Assembly: GCA_902606105.1 (NCBI GenBank)
Contig: CACLFK010000002.1
Coordinates: 43,776 to 107,775 of the forward strand
Origin: an uncultured Pelagibacteraceae bacterium
GTDB taxonomy: Bacteria; Pseudomonadota; Alphaproteobacteria; Pelagibacterales; Pelagibacteraceae
Length of the DNA: 64,000 bases
Direction: 5' to 3'
Position 1 is the stretch's first letter. The number at the start of each line of letters is the position of its first letter. This document shows, piece by piece, positions 9,045 to 17,616 of this stretch. Under the pieces are notes generated by a model that did not search any database, was not told the origin of the DNA, and saw only the letters and a list, made by a program, of their open reading frames with translations. Both the position numbers and the translations under genes were made by a program.

Positions 9045-9406
9045 ACAACCATTTTTCCAACTGTTTCACCCCCAAAAAGATGGAAATGTAAGTGGGGAAC
9101 CTCTTGGCCACCATGATCACTGATATTAGCTAAGGCTCTATAGCCCTTGCCTACTTCTGTTGAAATACCCAACTTTTTTGCAACAATATTTATTCCTTTT
9201 AACAATCCCACTATCTCCTCAGATGAAGCATTTAAACTAAAATCATCTAAGTCAATATATTTTCCTTTAGGGATCACTAATACATGAATTTTCTTTTGTG
9301 GATTTATGTCATGAAATGATAAAACAAACTCATCTTCATAAATTTTATTACAAGGTATCTCTCCTCTTAAAATTTTAGCAAAGATGTTATTGTCGTTATA
9401 TGCCAT
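9041..9406 (-). CDS. HIT-family nucleotide-binding protein (HinT-like)
   Basis: A 121-residue histidine-triad protein. The catalytic triad motif is clear in GGQEVPHLHFHLFGG near residues 100-115, and the N terminus NIFAKILRGEIPCNKIYEDEFVLSFHDINPQ is typical of the HinT branch. Members hydrolyse adenosine 5'-phosphoramidates and AMP-lysine-type substrates; the physiological role is often unknown. Its placement next to hisE is common in alphaproteobacteria. It overlaps the GNAT gene by 4 bp and follows hisE after a 3-bp gap, so it is cotranscribed. Confidence 0.94.
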   Translation of the reverse strand: MAYNDNNIFAKILRGEIPCNKIYEDEFVLSFHDINPQKKIHVLVIPKGKYIDLDDFSLNASSEEIVGLLKGINIVAKKLGISTEVGKGYRALANISDHGGQEVPHLHFHLFGGETVGKMVV

Positions 9407-9409
9407 TTT

Positions 9410-9682
9410 TTATTTCTTTCTGTTATTCAATTCTTTCATCACTTCTTCAATCTTAATTTCACTTTTTTCAAGATACATAATCATGTGGTAAAGAACATCT
9501 GCAGCTTCATGAATTTTATTTGTGTCTTTTTCCACAGCTTCAATCAATTCATTAATTTCTTCTAAAACCTTTTCTTTTGCTAAGGATTTATCTTCTAAAA
9601 GCTTATTAGTATATGAGCCTACTACTGGATTGCTTTTTCTTTCTCTTGCAAGGGTTACTAAATCTTCTAATATTTTTAACAT
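9410..9682 (-). CDS. hisE: Phosphoribosyl-ATP pyrophosphatase HisE
   Basis: Hydrolyses phosphoribosyl-ATP to phosphoribosyl-AMP, step 2 of histidine synthesis. The all-alpha MazG-like fold is shown by EKVLEEINELIEAV and the metal-binding EAADVLYHMIMYL. The ORF track begins at 9751 inside hisF; I use the ATG at 9682 (MLKILEDLVTLARERK), which gives the normal length of 90 residues and places the start one base after the hisF stop (TAATATG). No HisI domain is fused, so HisI must be encoded elsewhere. Confidence 0.95.
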   Translation of the reverse strand: MLKILEDLVTLARERKSNPVVGSYTNKLLEDKSLAKEKVLEEINELIEAVEKDTNKIHEAADVLYHMIMYLEKSEIKIEEVMKELNNRKK

Positions 9683-9683
9683 A

Positions 9684-10436
9684 TTAAATCCTAACAGGTA
9701 TATGTTTTGAAGCCAAATATTGCTTAGCTTCATGAACTGAATAAGTACCATAGTGAAATATAGATGCCGCTAAAACAGCGCTAGCACCTGATTTTATTCC
9801 ATCTACCAAGTGATCTAGGGTTCCAACTCCTCCAGATGCAATCACTGGAATATTTACACTGGATGATATTTTTTTCATTAGATCGATATCATATCCTGAT
9901 TGAGTTCCATCTTTATCCATAGAAGTAACTAATAGCTCCCCAGCCCCACACTTCTCCATTTTAGATGAAAATTCTAAAGCATTAATTCCTGTAGGATTTC
10001 TTCCTCCATGAGTAAAAATTTCCCAACTACCATTATTTCTCTTTGCATCAATTGCCACCACAATACATTGCGAACCAAACTTTCTTGAACTATCCTCAAC
10101 CACTTTTGCATTTTGAACCGCAGCAGTATTAATTGACACTTTATCTGCTCCACAATTAAGTAGTTTGTTAATATCCTCAACACTTCTTACACCACCTCCA
10201 ACAGTTAATGGCACAAAACATTTCTTAGAAGTTTTATCTACAACATCATAAATGGTATCTCTATTTTCGTTTGAAGCAGTTATATCTAAAAAACAAATTT
10301 CATCTGCACCACCATCAGAATAAACTTTAGCTTGCTCAACGGGATCACCTGCATCTTTTAAATCTACAAAATTAATACCTTTCACAACACGACCGTTTTT
10401 AACATCCAAACAAGGTATTATTCTATTTTTAAGCAT
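9684..10436 (-). CDS. hisF: Imidazole glycerol phosphate synthase subunit HisF
   Basis: The cyclase half of IGP synthase, a (beta/alpha)8 barrel that uses ammonia from HisH to turn PRFAR into IGP and AICAR. Catalytic Asp residues are seen in [16 protein letters not shown] (first strand) and VVAIDAKR (fifth strand); phosphate sites are TVGGGVRS and [12 protein letters not shown]. It has 250 residues, normal for the family. It overlaps hisA by 8 bp, and its partner hisH is two genes upstream in the same operon. Confidence 0.98.
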   Translation of the reverse strand: MLKNRIIPCLDVKNGRVVKGINFVDLKDAGDPVEQAKVYSDGGADEICFLDITASNENRDTIYDVVDKTSKKCFVPLTVGGGVRSVEDINKLLNCGADKVSINTAAVQNAKVVEDSSRKFGSQCIVVAIDAKRNNGSWEIFTHGGRNPTGINALEFSSKMEKCGAGELLVTSMDKDGTQSGYDIDLMKKISSSVNIPVIASGGVGTLDHLVDGIKSGASAVLAASIFHYGTYSVHEAKQYLASKHIPVRI

Positions 10437-11154
10437 CCAATTCCTTAACTAATTCATCTAAGTTAATATCGCCATCATATATAGCTTTACCAACTATAAT
10501 TCCCTCAATATTTTTGTTATTTAATTCTTTGGCCTTTTTAATGTCATCTATTGAGGAAACACCACCAGATATAATTACTGGACAATTAGAAGTATCAGCA
10601 ACTTTTTCGGTCTCCTCAAAATTAGGACTTTGTTTCATCCCATCTCTGTTGATATCAGTGTAAATTAATCTACTAGCGCCAAAATCATTTACCTCTTTTA
10701 AATAATTTAAAGTTAATTGATTAGAATTTTCTTTCCAGCCAGATACAGATAGATATCCATCTTTAGCATCTAAACCTAAAGCAATTTTATTTGGAAATTT
10801 TTCACATGCTCTTTTTAAAAAATTTTTATCTTTTATAGCGGCACTTCCTAAGATTACTTTTTCAACCCCAACATCAGTATATTTTTGAATACTATCAAGA
10901 CTTCTAACTCCACCTCCTATTTCAATTTGTAGCTCAAATTTTTTTACAATTTCCTGGATAATATCTAAATTTACTGTCTCTCCAATTAAAGCCCCGTCTA
11001 AATCAACTATATGTAAATTTTTAAATCCATGATCTAGATATTTCCCAGCTTGATCAATGGGAGACATCTTATATTCAGTTTTGTTATTAAAATCCCCTTT
11101 AACTAACCTTACACACTTTTTATCTTTAATGTCTATGGCTGGGAATATTTTCAT
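10429..11154 (-). CDS. hisA: Phosphoribosyl-formimino-AICAR ribotide isomerase HisA
   Basis: Isomerises ProFAR to PRFAR in histidine synthesis. It is a barrel homologous to HisF, with the catalytic Asp pair in [19 protein letters not shown] and [11 protein letters not shown], and phosphate-binding IGGGVRSLD and [12 protein letters not shown]. At 241 residues it is full length. Its start codon overlaps the stop of a short lipoprotein gene (ATGA), so translation of the two is probably coupled. hisF follows with an 8-bp overlap. Confidence 0.98.
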   Translation of the reverse strand: MKIFPAIDIKDKKCVRLVKGDFNNKTEYKMSPIDQAGKYLDHGFKNLHIVDLDGALIGETVNLDIIQEIVKKFELQIEIGGGVRSLDSIQKYTDVGVEKVILGSAAIKDKNFLKRACEKFPNKIALGLDAKDGYLSVSGWKENSNQLTLNYLKEVNDFGASRLIYTDINRDGMKQSPNFEETEKVADTSNCPVIISGGVSSIDDIKKAKELNNKNIEGIIVGKAIYDGDINLDELVKELDA

Positions 11155-11294
11155 TTTTTTATTTTGATACTTGGTTTGGTATTAACTTTCATTTTGATAT
11201 TTTGATCTTTTTTATTTTTTTTTATATCCTTAGGTAAATTTACACTTTCACAGGCATATAATAAGAATAACATTGCACATAAAAAATGTTTCAT
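11151..11294 (-). CDS. Small predicted lipoprotein inside the his operon (47 aa)
   Basis: Not in the ORF track because it is short. On the minus strand an ATG immediately follows the hisH stop (TAA-ATG), and the frame ends in a TGA that overlaps the hisA start (ATGA), so it fits the operon exactly. The 47 residues start MKHFLCAMLFLLYACESVN: a hydrophobic stretch, then a lipobox LYAC with the lipidated Cys at residue 15. The remainder is a Lys-rich tail (DIKKNKKDQNIKM). Glu at +2 would favour export to the outer membrane under the Lol rule. I recognise no family. A chance ORF in AT-rich DNA is the alternative, but the perfect fit at both ends and the lipobox argue against it. Confidence 0.65.
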   Translation of the reverse strand: MKHFLCAMLFLLYACESVNLPKDIKKNKKDQNIKMKVNTKPSIKIKK

Positions 11295-11921
11295 TTATAA
11301 ATTAATAAAATTTTCGATTATTTTTAGACCAATTTTGTCACTTTTTTCAGGATGAAACTGGGTTCCAAATATATTTTCTTTTTCTACCGAGCAAACAATG
11401 TCTGTTGAATAATCTGTTGTTGACGACACAACACTTTTATCATTTGGAACAAGCTCGTAACTGTGCACAAAATACATATGAGAATTGTTATCAATATCTT
11501 TAAAAATCTTGCTATCTTTAAGAATATTTATTTGATTCCAACCAATGTGGGGAAGTTTATATTTCCCATTTTGATTATCTATTTTTGATACCTTGCCTGA
11601 TATCCATCCTAAACCCTTAGTTTCTATTTCTTCATAACCAACATCTGCGAACATTTGTAAACCAACACAAATTCCAAGAAGTGGCTTTTTATTTATTAAG
11701 ACGAAATCATTCAGAGTCTGAACTAATCCACTGATATTGTTTAAAGCATCAACACAACTCTTAAATGAACCTTGCCCTGGTAACACAACTTTATCGCTTG
11801 ATTTAATCTTGTTTAAATCTGAGGTTATTGCGATATGCACCTTGCCTTTGGCGACTTCTTTAAAAGAATTTATTACAGAGCTTATATTCCCTGAATTATA
11901 ATCAACAATTGTGACATTCAT
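11295..11921 (-). CDS. hisH: Imidazole glycerol phosphate synthase glutaminase subunit HisH
   Basis: The class I glutamine amidotransferase that supplies ammonia to HisF. The nucleophile is Cys85 in PLLGICVGLQMF, the oxyanion region is PGQGSF, and the catalytic His-Glu pair is in FGTQFHPEKS near the C terminus. At 208 residues it has the usual length. Its stop codon abuts the start of the small lipoprotein gene. The stop of hisB lies upstream with a 5-bp gap. Confidence 0.97.
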   Translation of the reverse strand: MNVTIVDYNSGNISSVINSFKEVAKGKVHIAITSDLNKIKSSDKVVLPGQGSFKSCVDALNNISGLVQTLNDFVLINKKPLLGICVGLQMFADVGYEEIETKGLGWISGKVSKIDNQNGKYKLPHIGWNQINILKDSKIFKDIDNNSHMYFVHSYELVPNDKSVVSSTTDYSTDIVCSVEKENIFGTQFHPEKSDKIGLKIIENFINL

Positions 11922-11926
11922 TAAAC

Positions 11927-12517
11927 TTATAGTGAGCCTTTAGTTGATGGAATGCTTTTTTTATTTCTAGGATCCATCTCTAAAGCATCTCTTAAAGATC
12001 TCGCCAAACCTTTATAACAGGACTCAATAATATGGTGACTATTATCCCCATAAATATTTTCAACGTGCAAAGTGATACCAGCAGATTGTGAAAAAGCTTG
12101 GAACCATTCTTTAAATAATTCTGTATCCATCTCGCCAAGTTTTTCTACTTTTAACTTTACTTTCCAAATCAAATAAGGTCTGTTTGAAACATCGATTGCA
12201 ACTCTAGTCAAAGTTTCATCCATAGGAATAACTCTGTGAGCATAACGTTTGATACCAACGAATTTTTTTGCAGCTTTTTTCAAAGCTTCACCAATTGCAA
12301 TACCAGTGTCTTCAGTGGTGTGGTGAAGATCAATATGTGTATCTCCTATGGCTTTAACTTTTAAATCAATAAGAGAATGTTTTGATAATTGCTCTAACAT
12401 ATGATCTAGAAAACCAATTCCTGTATCGATTTTATATTGACCCTTGCCATCAATATTTACTTCAACACTGATGCTAGTTTCTTTCGTTTTTCTGGTTACT
12501 TTTCCTTTTCTAGCCAT
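11927..12517 (-). CDS. hisB: Imidazoleglycerol-phosphate dehydratase HisB
   Basis: Dehydrates IGP to imidazole acetol phosphate. This is the monofunctional dehydratase, without the HAD phosphatase domain of E. coli HisB. The manganese-binding motifs are both present: [12 protein letters not shown] with [18 protein letters not shown], and [22 protein letters not shown]. The length of 196 is normal. It is the first gene of the his operon; a promoter (TTGATA-17-TATACC) lies just upstream, 10 nt from the ATG. Confidence 0.98.
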   Translation of the reverse strand: MARKGKVTRKTKETSISVEVNIDGKGQYKIDTGIGFLDHMLEQLSKHSLIDLKVKAIGDTHIDLHHTTEDTGIAIGEALKKAAKKFVGIKRYAHRVIPMDETLTRVAIDVSNRPYLIWKVKLKVEKLGEMDTELFKEWFQAFSQSAGITLHVENIYGDNSHHIIESCYKGLARSLRDALEMDPRNKKSIPSTKGSL

Positions 12518-12527
12518 ATATTTTAAA

Positions 12528-12556
12528 GGTATACATACATAATCTTACTATATCAA
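12528..12556 (-). promoter_or_regulatory. Sigma-70-type promoter of the his operon
   Basis: On the minus strand: TTGATA (5/6 to consensus), 17-bp spacer, TATACC (4/6), then 10 nt to the hisB ATG. The predicted leader is about 4 nt, which leaves no room for a his leader peptide or attenuator. Confidence 0.55.
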
Positions 12557-12570
12557 TATCCGTGTAAGTA

Positions 12571-12600
12571 CTTGAAGTATCAAAATTAGTTACCATTTAT
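12571..12600 (+). promoter_or_regulatory. RpoH (sigma-32)-like promoter of hslVU
   Basis: CTTGAA, 14-bp spacer, TACCATTT resembles the heat-shock consensus CTTGAA-N13-17-CCCCATNT (all of the -35, 6/8 in the -10). The -10 ends 5 nt before the hslV ATG at 12606. hslVU is a classical heat-shock operon, which supports the reading. An overlapping TATTAT at 12598 is an alternative -10. Confidence 0.5.
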
Positions 12601-12605
12601 TATTT

Positions 12606-13121
12606 ATGACAACAATTGTGCTAGTTAGAAAAGATAACGAAGTAGTAGTCGCCGGAGATGGACAAGTCAGTATGGGCAATACTGTTGTAAAAAGTACTGC
12701 TTCAAAAGTAAGAAAAATCGAAAAAAGAGATGTGGTTGCTGGATTTGCAGGATCAACAGCAGATGCATTAACTTTATTTGAAAGATTAGAAGGTAAGCTT
12801 GAAAAACATGCGGGTAATTTATCAAGAGCTGCTGTTGAGTTAGCTAAAGATTGGCGAACAGATAAATACTTAAGAAGATTAGAGGCGCTAATGGCTGTAG
12901 GTGATAAAAGTAATAGCTATATTATTTCTGGAACAGGTGATGTTTTAGAACCTGAAGGAGATGTAATTGGAATTGGCTCAGGGGGAAACTATGCATTAGC
13001 TGCAGGAAAAGTTTTAATAGAAGGTGAAATGTCAGCAGAAGAAGTTGCTAAAAAATCTATAAAAGTTGCCGCTGATATATGCGTTTTTACAAACAATAAT
13101 GTTAAAATTGAAAAAATATAA
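12606..13121 (+). CDS. hslV: ATP-dependent protease proteolytic subunit HslV
   Basis: Proteasome-like threonine protease that degrades proteins unfolded by HslU. The catalytic Thr is residue 2, directly after the initiator Met ([20 protein letters not shown]), as in E. coli Hsl[16 protein letters not shown] carries the conserved catalytic Lys region, and [11 protein letters not shown] is the conserved C-terminal stretch. Its 171 residues fit the family. It overlaps hslU by 1 bp (TAATG). A heat-shock-type promoter sits immediately upstream and would give an almost leaderless mRNA. Confidence 0.98.
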   Translation: MTTIVLVRKDNEVVVAGDGQVSMGNTVVKSTASKVRKIEKRDVVAGFAGSTADALTLFERLEGKLEKHAGNLSRAAVELAKDWRTDKYLRRLEALMAVGDKSNSYIISGTGDVLEPEGDVIGIGSGGNYALAAGKVLIEGEMSAEEVAKKSIKVAADICVFTNNNVKIEKI

Positions 13122-14491
13122 TGGATAATTCTAATGTTACACCTTTACACCCAAAGGAACAAAATAAGAAAGAGGAAGCTTCTTTAGTTAGTTCTCTTTC
13201 TCCAAGAGAGATAGTTTCTGAATTAGATAGATTTGTGGTTGGACAAAACAAAGCAAAAAAAGCAGTTGCTGTTGCTTTAAGAAATAGATGGCGAAGACAG
13301 GCACTTAAAGGTGAAATGAAAAATGAAGTCTTGCCAAAAAATATTTTAATGATTGGACCAACGGGAGTTGGGAAAACTGAAATATCAAGAAGACTTTCAA
13401 AATTAGCTGAGGCCCCTTTTGTCAAAGTTGAGGCAACTAGATTTACTGAAGTTGGTTACGTTGGAAGAGATGTAGAGCAGATTGTTAGGGATTTAATTGA
13501 AATTGCAATAGCAATGGAGAAAGTAAAAAAACGAAAAGAAGTTTTTGCTCAAGCTCAAAAAGCAGCAGAAGAAAAGGTATTGGATGCATTAGTAGGTAAA
13601 AAAGCAAGTTTAGCAACAAGAGAAAGTTTTAGAAAAAGATTAAGAAATGGTGATTTGGATGATAACGAAATAGAAATTTTTGTGAGTGATAGTGGATCAG
13701 GAGCTTCATTTGAAATTCCAGGTATGCCAGGTGCTAATGTTGGTATGATCAATATTGGTGAAATGATTGGTAAATCAATGGGTAATAAAGAAAAGAAAAA
13801 GAAAATGTCAGTAAAAGAATCCCATGAAATTTTGATAAATGACGAATCTGACAAGCTAATCGAACAAGATAAAATTATTAAAGCTGCAAAATTATCCACT
13901 GAAAATAACGGAATTGTTTTCTTAGATGAAATAGATAAAATTTCAGCAAGAACAGATAGAGTTGGTGGCGATGTATCTCGTGAAGGTGTTCAAAGAGATT
14001 TACTGCCTTTAATTGAAGGAACAACAGTAAATACTAAACATGGGCCAATCAAAACAGATCATATTTTATTTATCGCATCAGGAGCTTTTCAATTAGCTAA
14101 ACCATCTGATCTTCTTCCTGAACTCCAAGGAAGATTACCTATTAGAGTAGAGTTAGAAGCATTAACTAGTGAAGATTTTAAAAGAATTTTAAGAGAACCA
14201 GATTTTAGTTTAATAAAACAGTATGTAGCTTTGTTAAAAACTGAAAATGTTGATCTTGAGTTTTCAGATGATGGGATTGATGCTATTGCAAACATCGCGT
14301 CAGAAGTAAATACAACTGTAGAAAATATTGGTGCAAGAAGGTTGCACACAATAATAGAAAAAATTTTAGATGAAATTAGTTTTACAGCAACTGATCGTGC
14401 TGGTGAAAAGATTGTTATAAATAAAGAATATATTAATAAAAATTTAGATAATTTGGTTAAAGATACTGATCTGTCTAAATTTATTTTATAG
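13121..14491 (+). CDS. hslU: HslU, ATPase subunit of HslUV
   Basis: AAA+ unfoldase that feeds HslV. An N-terminal stretch with [33 protein letters not shown] is followed by Walker [15 protein letters not shown] and the pore motif [10 protein letters not shown]. The I-domain is inserted (~125-240), then Walker [12 protein letters not shown], and the C-terminal sensor-2 helix [20 protein letters not shown]. It ends in LSKFIL, the tail that docks into HslV. At 456 residues it is full length. It ends in an 11-bp overlap with the convergent Smr gene. Confidence 0.98.
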   Translation: MDNSNVTPLHPKEQNKKEEASLVSSLSPREIVSELDRFVVGQNKAKKAVAVALRNRWRRQALKGEMKNEVLPKNILMIGPTGVGKTEISRRLSKLAEAPFVKVEATRFTEVGYVGRDVEQIVRDLIEIAIAMEKVKKRKEVFAQAQKAAEEKVLDALVGKKASLATRESFRKRLRNGDLDDNEIEIFVSDSGSGASFEIPGMPGANVGMINIGEMIGKSMGNKEKKKKMSVKESHEILINDESDKLIEQDKIIKAAKLSTENNGIVFLDEIDKISARTDRVGGDVSREGVQRDLLPLIEGTTVNTKHGPIKTDHILFIASGAFQLAKPSDLLPELQGRLPIRVELEALTSEDFKRILREPDFSLIKQYVALLKTENVDLEFSDDGIDAIANIASEVNTTVENIGARRLHTIIEKILDEISFTATDRAGEKIVINKEYINKNLDNLVKDTDLSKFIL

Positions 14492-14903
14492 ATTTATTTT
14501 TTTTTAAAAAAATATAAAAAGCACCGCTTCCACCATCTTCAATACTTGCGTCTTTTATCTCATTAATAATCTTCATTAAATTCTTATTATTTTCAATAAA
14601 TTCAGGCACTGAATATTTCAATATGCTCAAATCTCTAGACACATAGGGATCTTTTTCATTTTGTGAGTGGAGGCCTTTACCTGTAACCACAATCAGCTTA
14701 TTTACATTTTCTTTAAAGGATTGATATATAAATTCTTCAATAGTTTTATTTGCTTCCTCAAGAGTATAACCGTGGAGGTCTAATGATTTTACTTTGATAA
14801 AATTTTTTTTTGAAAAGTTAATATCTTTATTTGGAAGCTTTTCGTTATTAGAAATAAAATTTTCCCAGTCCTGTTTATCTTTTTGTGAAATATCGTTACT
14901 CAA
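14481..14903 (-). CDS. Smr-domain protein
   Basis: A 140-residue protein with a C-terminal Smr (small MutS-related) domain: [20 protein letters not shown] is the LDLHG motif, and [13 protein letters not shown] is the TGKG motif. [13 protein letters not shown] ends the domain. Smr domains are nucleases or nucleic-acid-binding modules; stand-alone versions have been linked to ribosome quality control and recombination in different bacteria, so the role here is undefined. No MutS part is present. It lies 3' of the Tim44-like gene with no gap and probably shares its promoter. Confidence 0.9.
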   Translation of the reverse strand: MSNDISQKDKQDWENFISNNEKLPNKDINFSKKNFIKVKSLDLHGYTLEEANKTIEEFIYQSFKENVNKLIVVTGKGLHSQNEKDPYVSRDLSILKYSVPEFIENNKNLMKIINEIKDASIEDGGSGAFYIFLKKNKSIK

Positions 14904-15500
14904 TTAAGTTAAAGTATTCACCAACTGCCAATTAGGATTAACTGAAGTTGTATCTCTTGAAAATACCCATGTATCATAAATTTTTTTAATTTTTTCTGGG
15001 TGTCCAGAAACAATTTTTTTTTCTTTGTCTCTGATACAAGTTACTACCTCGGCAATAAAATCAACAGTAACATTTAAAATGTTACCAATTTTTTTATGTT
15101 CTTTAATTTCTGCTGAGTTAATCCCTATAAAAGTAATCTCAGCAAAATGACCTCTTGAACTTCTTTCCTTAAGAGCTTCATTAAATTGCGAATAAATCTG
15201 GCCATTTAACAATGGTCTACTTGTTGTAATTTTGTTATCGTTGTCACTGAAATCTGTGATTATAGTTTCGTATGCAATTTTTGCACCTTTCAAAAATTCT
15301 TCTTGAGCTGCTGTATCGAAAATATCATTCGATTTTCTAGGTTGTTCTACTTTAATATTTTTTAAAACCTCTTTGAATTGAGCAGGAGTTTTTCCGTCAA
15401 AACCAGTTCTTTTACCTAAAATTCCTCTTAATCTTAAGAAAATAAATCCTGCAATCATGGCTAATAAGATTATGTCAATGTACTCGAAACTGTAACTCAT
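14904..15500 (-). CDS. Tim44-like domain protein
   Basis: A 198-residue protein with one N-terminal membrane segment (IDIILLAMIAGFIFLRLRGILG), the RTGFDGKTP-like linker typical of alphaproteobacterial Tim44-like proteins, and a C-terminal Tim44/NTF2-like domain (about 65-198) ending with KIKKIYDTWVFSRDTTSVNPNWQLV. Bacterial members are proposed inner-membrane adaptors related to mitochondrial Tim44; the function is not settled. The track start at 15542 adds 14 residues; I use the ATG at 15500 because a strong promoter (TTGAAA-17-TACAAT) lies between the two. It is divergent from fxsA-secB, the usual neighbours. Confidence 0.88.
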   Translation of the reverse strand: MSYSFEYIDIILLAMIAGFIFLRLRGILGKRTGFDGKTPAQFKEVLKNIKVEQPRKSNDIFDTAAQEEFLKGAKIAYETIITDFSDNDNKITTSRPLLNGQIYSQFNEALKERSSRGHFAEITFIGINSAEIKEHKKIGNILNVTVDFIAEVVTCIRDKEKKIVSGHPEKIKKIYDTWVFSRDTTSVNPNWQLVNTLT

Positions 15501-15506
15501 AAATTT

Positions 15507-15535
15507 ATTGTAATTACTATGTTGATTAATTTCAA
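15507..15535 (-). promoter_or_regulatory. Sigma-70-type promoter of the Tim44-like gene
   Basis: On the minus strand: TTGAAA, 17-bp spacer, TACAAT (5/6), then 6 nt to the ATG at 15500. Transcription should start at or next to the A of the ATG, so the mRNA would be leaderless. This is one of the better promoter matches in the window and fixes the start codon. Confidence 0.65.
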
Positions 15536-15558
15536 CCAGCAATTTAGATTAAGGACAA

Positions 15559-15984
15559 ATGAACCCGATATTATTAACAATTATTTTAGCCCCAGTAATT
15601 GAAATCTATCTTTTAATAAAAATAGGATCACAAATAGGCGCAATTACAACTATTTTATTGATTTTTACCACTGCGATTATTGGAATTTATTATGCAAAAT
15701 ATGAGGGTCTTAATACATTAAAGTCTGGTTTTGCTCAACTGAGTAAGAACGAAACACCTGCATATGAAGTTATTTCGGGAGCAGCTATTGCTTTTGCAGC
15801 TTTGCTATTGATCATACCTGGATTTGCAACAGATTTATTTGGTTTTCTACTTATATTTCCACTAAGTAGAAAAATAATTTTAAGTAAGTTTTCTAATAAA
15901 TTTAAAACCAAAAAAAATAAAAAAAATAATTTTATCGAAGGAGACTTTGAGGATATAGAAGATGACAATGACAAAAAAATTTAA
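15559..15984 (+). CDS. fxsA: FxsA-family membrane protein
   Basis: A 141-residue inner-membrane protein. Shown by the characteristic start PILLTIILAPVIEIYLLIKIGSQIGAITTILLIFTTAIIGIYYAKYEGL, a third hydrophobic segment with GAAIAFAALLLIIPGFATDLFGFLLIFP, and a charged cytoplasmic tail. FxsA was named for suppressing exclusion of phage T7 in E. coli when overexpressed; its normal function is unknown. A good SD (AAGGA) precedes the ATG. The last 23 bp overlap secB. Confidence 0.93.
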   Translation: MNPILLTIILAPVIEIYLLIKIGSQIGAITTILLIFTTAIIGIYYAKYEGLNTLKSGFAQLSKNETPAYEVISGAAIAFAALLLIIPGFATDLFGFLLIFPLSRKIILSKFSNKFKTKKNKKNNFIEGDFEDIEDDNDKKI

Positions 15985-16390
15985 AGTGCTAAGCAAATTT
16001 GTCAAAGATCTATCAAGTGAAACCCCAGACATTGAGACTTACATATTTGTAAAAGACCATATTTCAAGATATCAATTAGGAATTGATATAACTTCAAGAG
16101 CATTAAAAAATAAAATGATTGAAGTTAACACTAAATTTAAGTTTGAGGACAAAGAAGATAGTAAAAAAAAATCATATTTTGAAATAATACATTTGACTGT
16201 AATCAAGGTGAATGAAGAGGTAAAGGATAAAGAAGAACTAGAAAAAATTATACTTTGTGATGTTCAAGTTGAAATTTATCCAGGTTTAGAAAAAGCATTG
16301 CTAGATCTTTTACATAACTCTGGTTACCCTGGAGTAAAATTCGAGAAAAAGGTAGACTTTGAAAATTTATTTAAACAAAGATTTAATTAA
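15962..16390 (+). CDS. secB: Protein-export chaperone SecB
   Basis: Tetrameric chaperone that keeps exported preproteins unfolded and hands them to SecA. The 142 residues follow the SecB pattern: KFVKDLSSETPD at the N terminus, then alternating beta segments (YQLGIDITSRAL, YFEIIHLTVIKVNEE) and a C-terminal helical part containing LLDLLHNSGYPGVKF. The region is diverged and acidic. Placement between fxsA and dnaQ matches alphaproteobacterial gene order. It overlaps fxsA by 23 bp; the next in-frame ATG (15968) is an alternative start. Its 3' end overlaps dnaQ by 8 bp. Confidence 0.9.
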   Translation: MTMTKKFKVLSKFVKDLSSETPDIETYIFVKDHISRYQLGIDITSRALKNKMIEVNTKFKFEDKEDSKKKSYFEIIHLTVIKVNEEVKDKEELEKIILCDVQVEIYPGLEKALLDLLHNSGYPGVKFEKKVDFENLFKQRFN

Positions 16391-17048
16391 AATAATTTTT
16401 TTTTAAGTGTGTTTTTAGATAATCCTTATGACTTTTAATTTCTTCTAATGTAGGTTTAATAATTTTTTTATAATACTGAATACCTTTAGTTGTTGTATTT
16501 TCTTGATCTTGAATGGCATTTTGGAAATTAAGTGTTGGTTCTTTTTGATCAATAAGGTTTATGTAAACTTTTGCCAATAAGTCACAATCAATTAAAGCTG
16601 TGTGTTGAGTTCTTTTGGAATTATCGATCCTAAAACGTTTACAGAGAGCATCTAAACTTACAGGTGAACCGGGGAATTTATCCCTTGCAAGAATGAGTGT
16701 ATCTACTATTTCATTTTCAATTTTTCTTTTTCCAAATAAATTTAATTCATTGTTTAAGTGACCAATATCAAATTCAGCATTATGTATTATAAGCTTTTTA
16801 TCTTTTATAAATTTTAAAAATTCTTCCCCAATTTCATCGAATTTTTTTTGTTTGGATAAAAATTCATCATTATATCCATGCACTGCTAATGCTTTTTCAG
16901 AAACTTTTCTTTCAGGATTTAAATAACAATGGAATTTGTTTTTTGTGGGGATTAAATTTTCTAATTCTATACATCCGATCTCAACAATTCTGTGACCATC
17001 TTTAACTAATATACCAGTTGTTTCAGTATCAAGAACAATTTCTTTCAT
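16383..17048 (-). CDS. dnaQ: DNA polymerase III epsilon subunit (proofreading exonuclease)
   Basis: A 3'-5' exonuclease of the DEDDh family that proofreads for the replicative polymerase. ExoI is IVLDTETTGI, ExoII is LIIHNAEFDIGHLNNEL, and ExoIII is RTQHTALIDCDLLAKVY with the catalytic His and Asp. The 221 residues include a C-terminal tail that would bind the polymerase alpha subunit. It is the last gene of the run ppsR-maf-aroE-coaE-dnaQ pointing away from the candidate origin, and overlaps coaE by 20 bp. Confidence 0.96.
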   Translation of the reverse strand: MKEIVLDTETTGILVKDGHRIVEIGCIELENLIPTKNKFHCYLNPERKVSEKALAVHGYNDEFLSKQKKFDEIGEEFLKFIKDKKLIIHNAEFDIGHLNNELNLFGKRKIENEIVDTLILARDKFPGSPVSLDALCKRFRIDNSKRTQHTALIDCDLLAKVYINLIDQKEPTLNFQNAIQDQENTTTKGIQYYKKIIKPTLEEIKSHKDYLKTHLKKNYFN

Positions 17049-17616
17049 TTTTAATCTTTTTTAAAATTTTTTTAATCTCATCTTTAACAGATTTTTTGGT
17101 AAATTTATTTTTAATAATGAACCTAGAACATTTTTTTTTGTAGGCAAGTGAGAGTTGAATTTTCTTAAACTTGTTTAATATTTTTGGATTGAAGTTTTTT
17201 CTTTTTTTTAAAATTCTTATTATGTCAGCTTTGTTAGACTCAACATAAATCAAAATGTCCTTTTTTTTATTTATTTTGTTTTCTAGTAACAAAGGGATAT
17301 CCAAAATAATAAAATTCTTATTCTTATTTTTATTTATAAAAGACTGCATTTTAATCCTTATTTCTTTGTGAACTATTTTGATTATCTTTTGTAGGTTTGA
17401 ATTATTTTTTAAGATTGCTCTGGAAAGTTCTATTTTATCTATCGGAAATGTGTGAATATATTTAGGTAATATCTTTTTTAATTTTTTATATACTTTCCTA
17501 TTTTTTTTGTACAATTTTGAAACCTCATAATCAGCATTAAAAACTGGGTATCCGAAGTTTTTAGCAACATAACTTTTACCTGATCCTATGGCACCCAAAA
17601 TCCCAATTCGTATCAT
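17029..17616 (-). CDS. coaE: Dephospho-CoA kinase
   Basis: Phosphorylates the 3'-OH of dephospho-CoA in the last step of CoA synthesis. The P-loop is GILGAIGSGKSYVAKNFG at the N terminus. The CoA-binding region FNADYEVSKLYKK and the lid/strand IILDIPLLLENKINKK are both visible. It has 195 residues, unusually Lys/Ile rich, reflecting the AT bias. It overlaps aroE by 4 bp and dnaQ by 20 bp. Confidence 0.96.
   Translation of the reverse strand: MIRIGILGAIGSGKSYVAKNFGYPVFNADYEVSKLYKKNRKVYKKLKKILPKYIHTFPIDKIELSRAILKNNSNLQKIIKIVHKEIRIKMQSFINKNKNKNFIILDIPLLLENKINKKKDILIYVESNKADIIRILKKRKNFNPKILNKFKKIQLSLAYKKKCSRFIIKNKFTKKSVKDEIKKILKKIKNERNCS

Noticed and set aside
12518-12605. his leader peptide or T-box-like attenuator before hisB
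   Set aside because: The 88-bp gap shared with hslV has no His-rich ORF or terminator hairpin, and the predicted his leader is only about 4 nt.
13555-13899. 114-aa ORF antisense to hslU
   Set aside because: Shadow of hslU; Ser/Leu/Ile-rich composition and no motif.
13907-13915. TTATCCACT in hslU, one base from a DnaA box
   Set aside because: An isolated coding match far from the candidate origin and with no other boxes around it.
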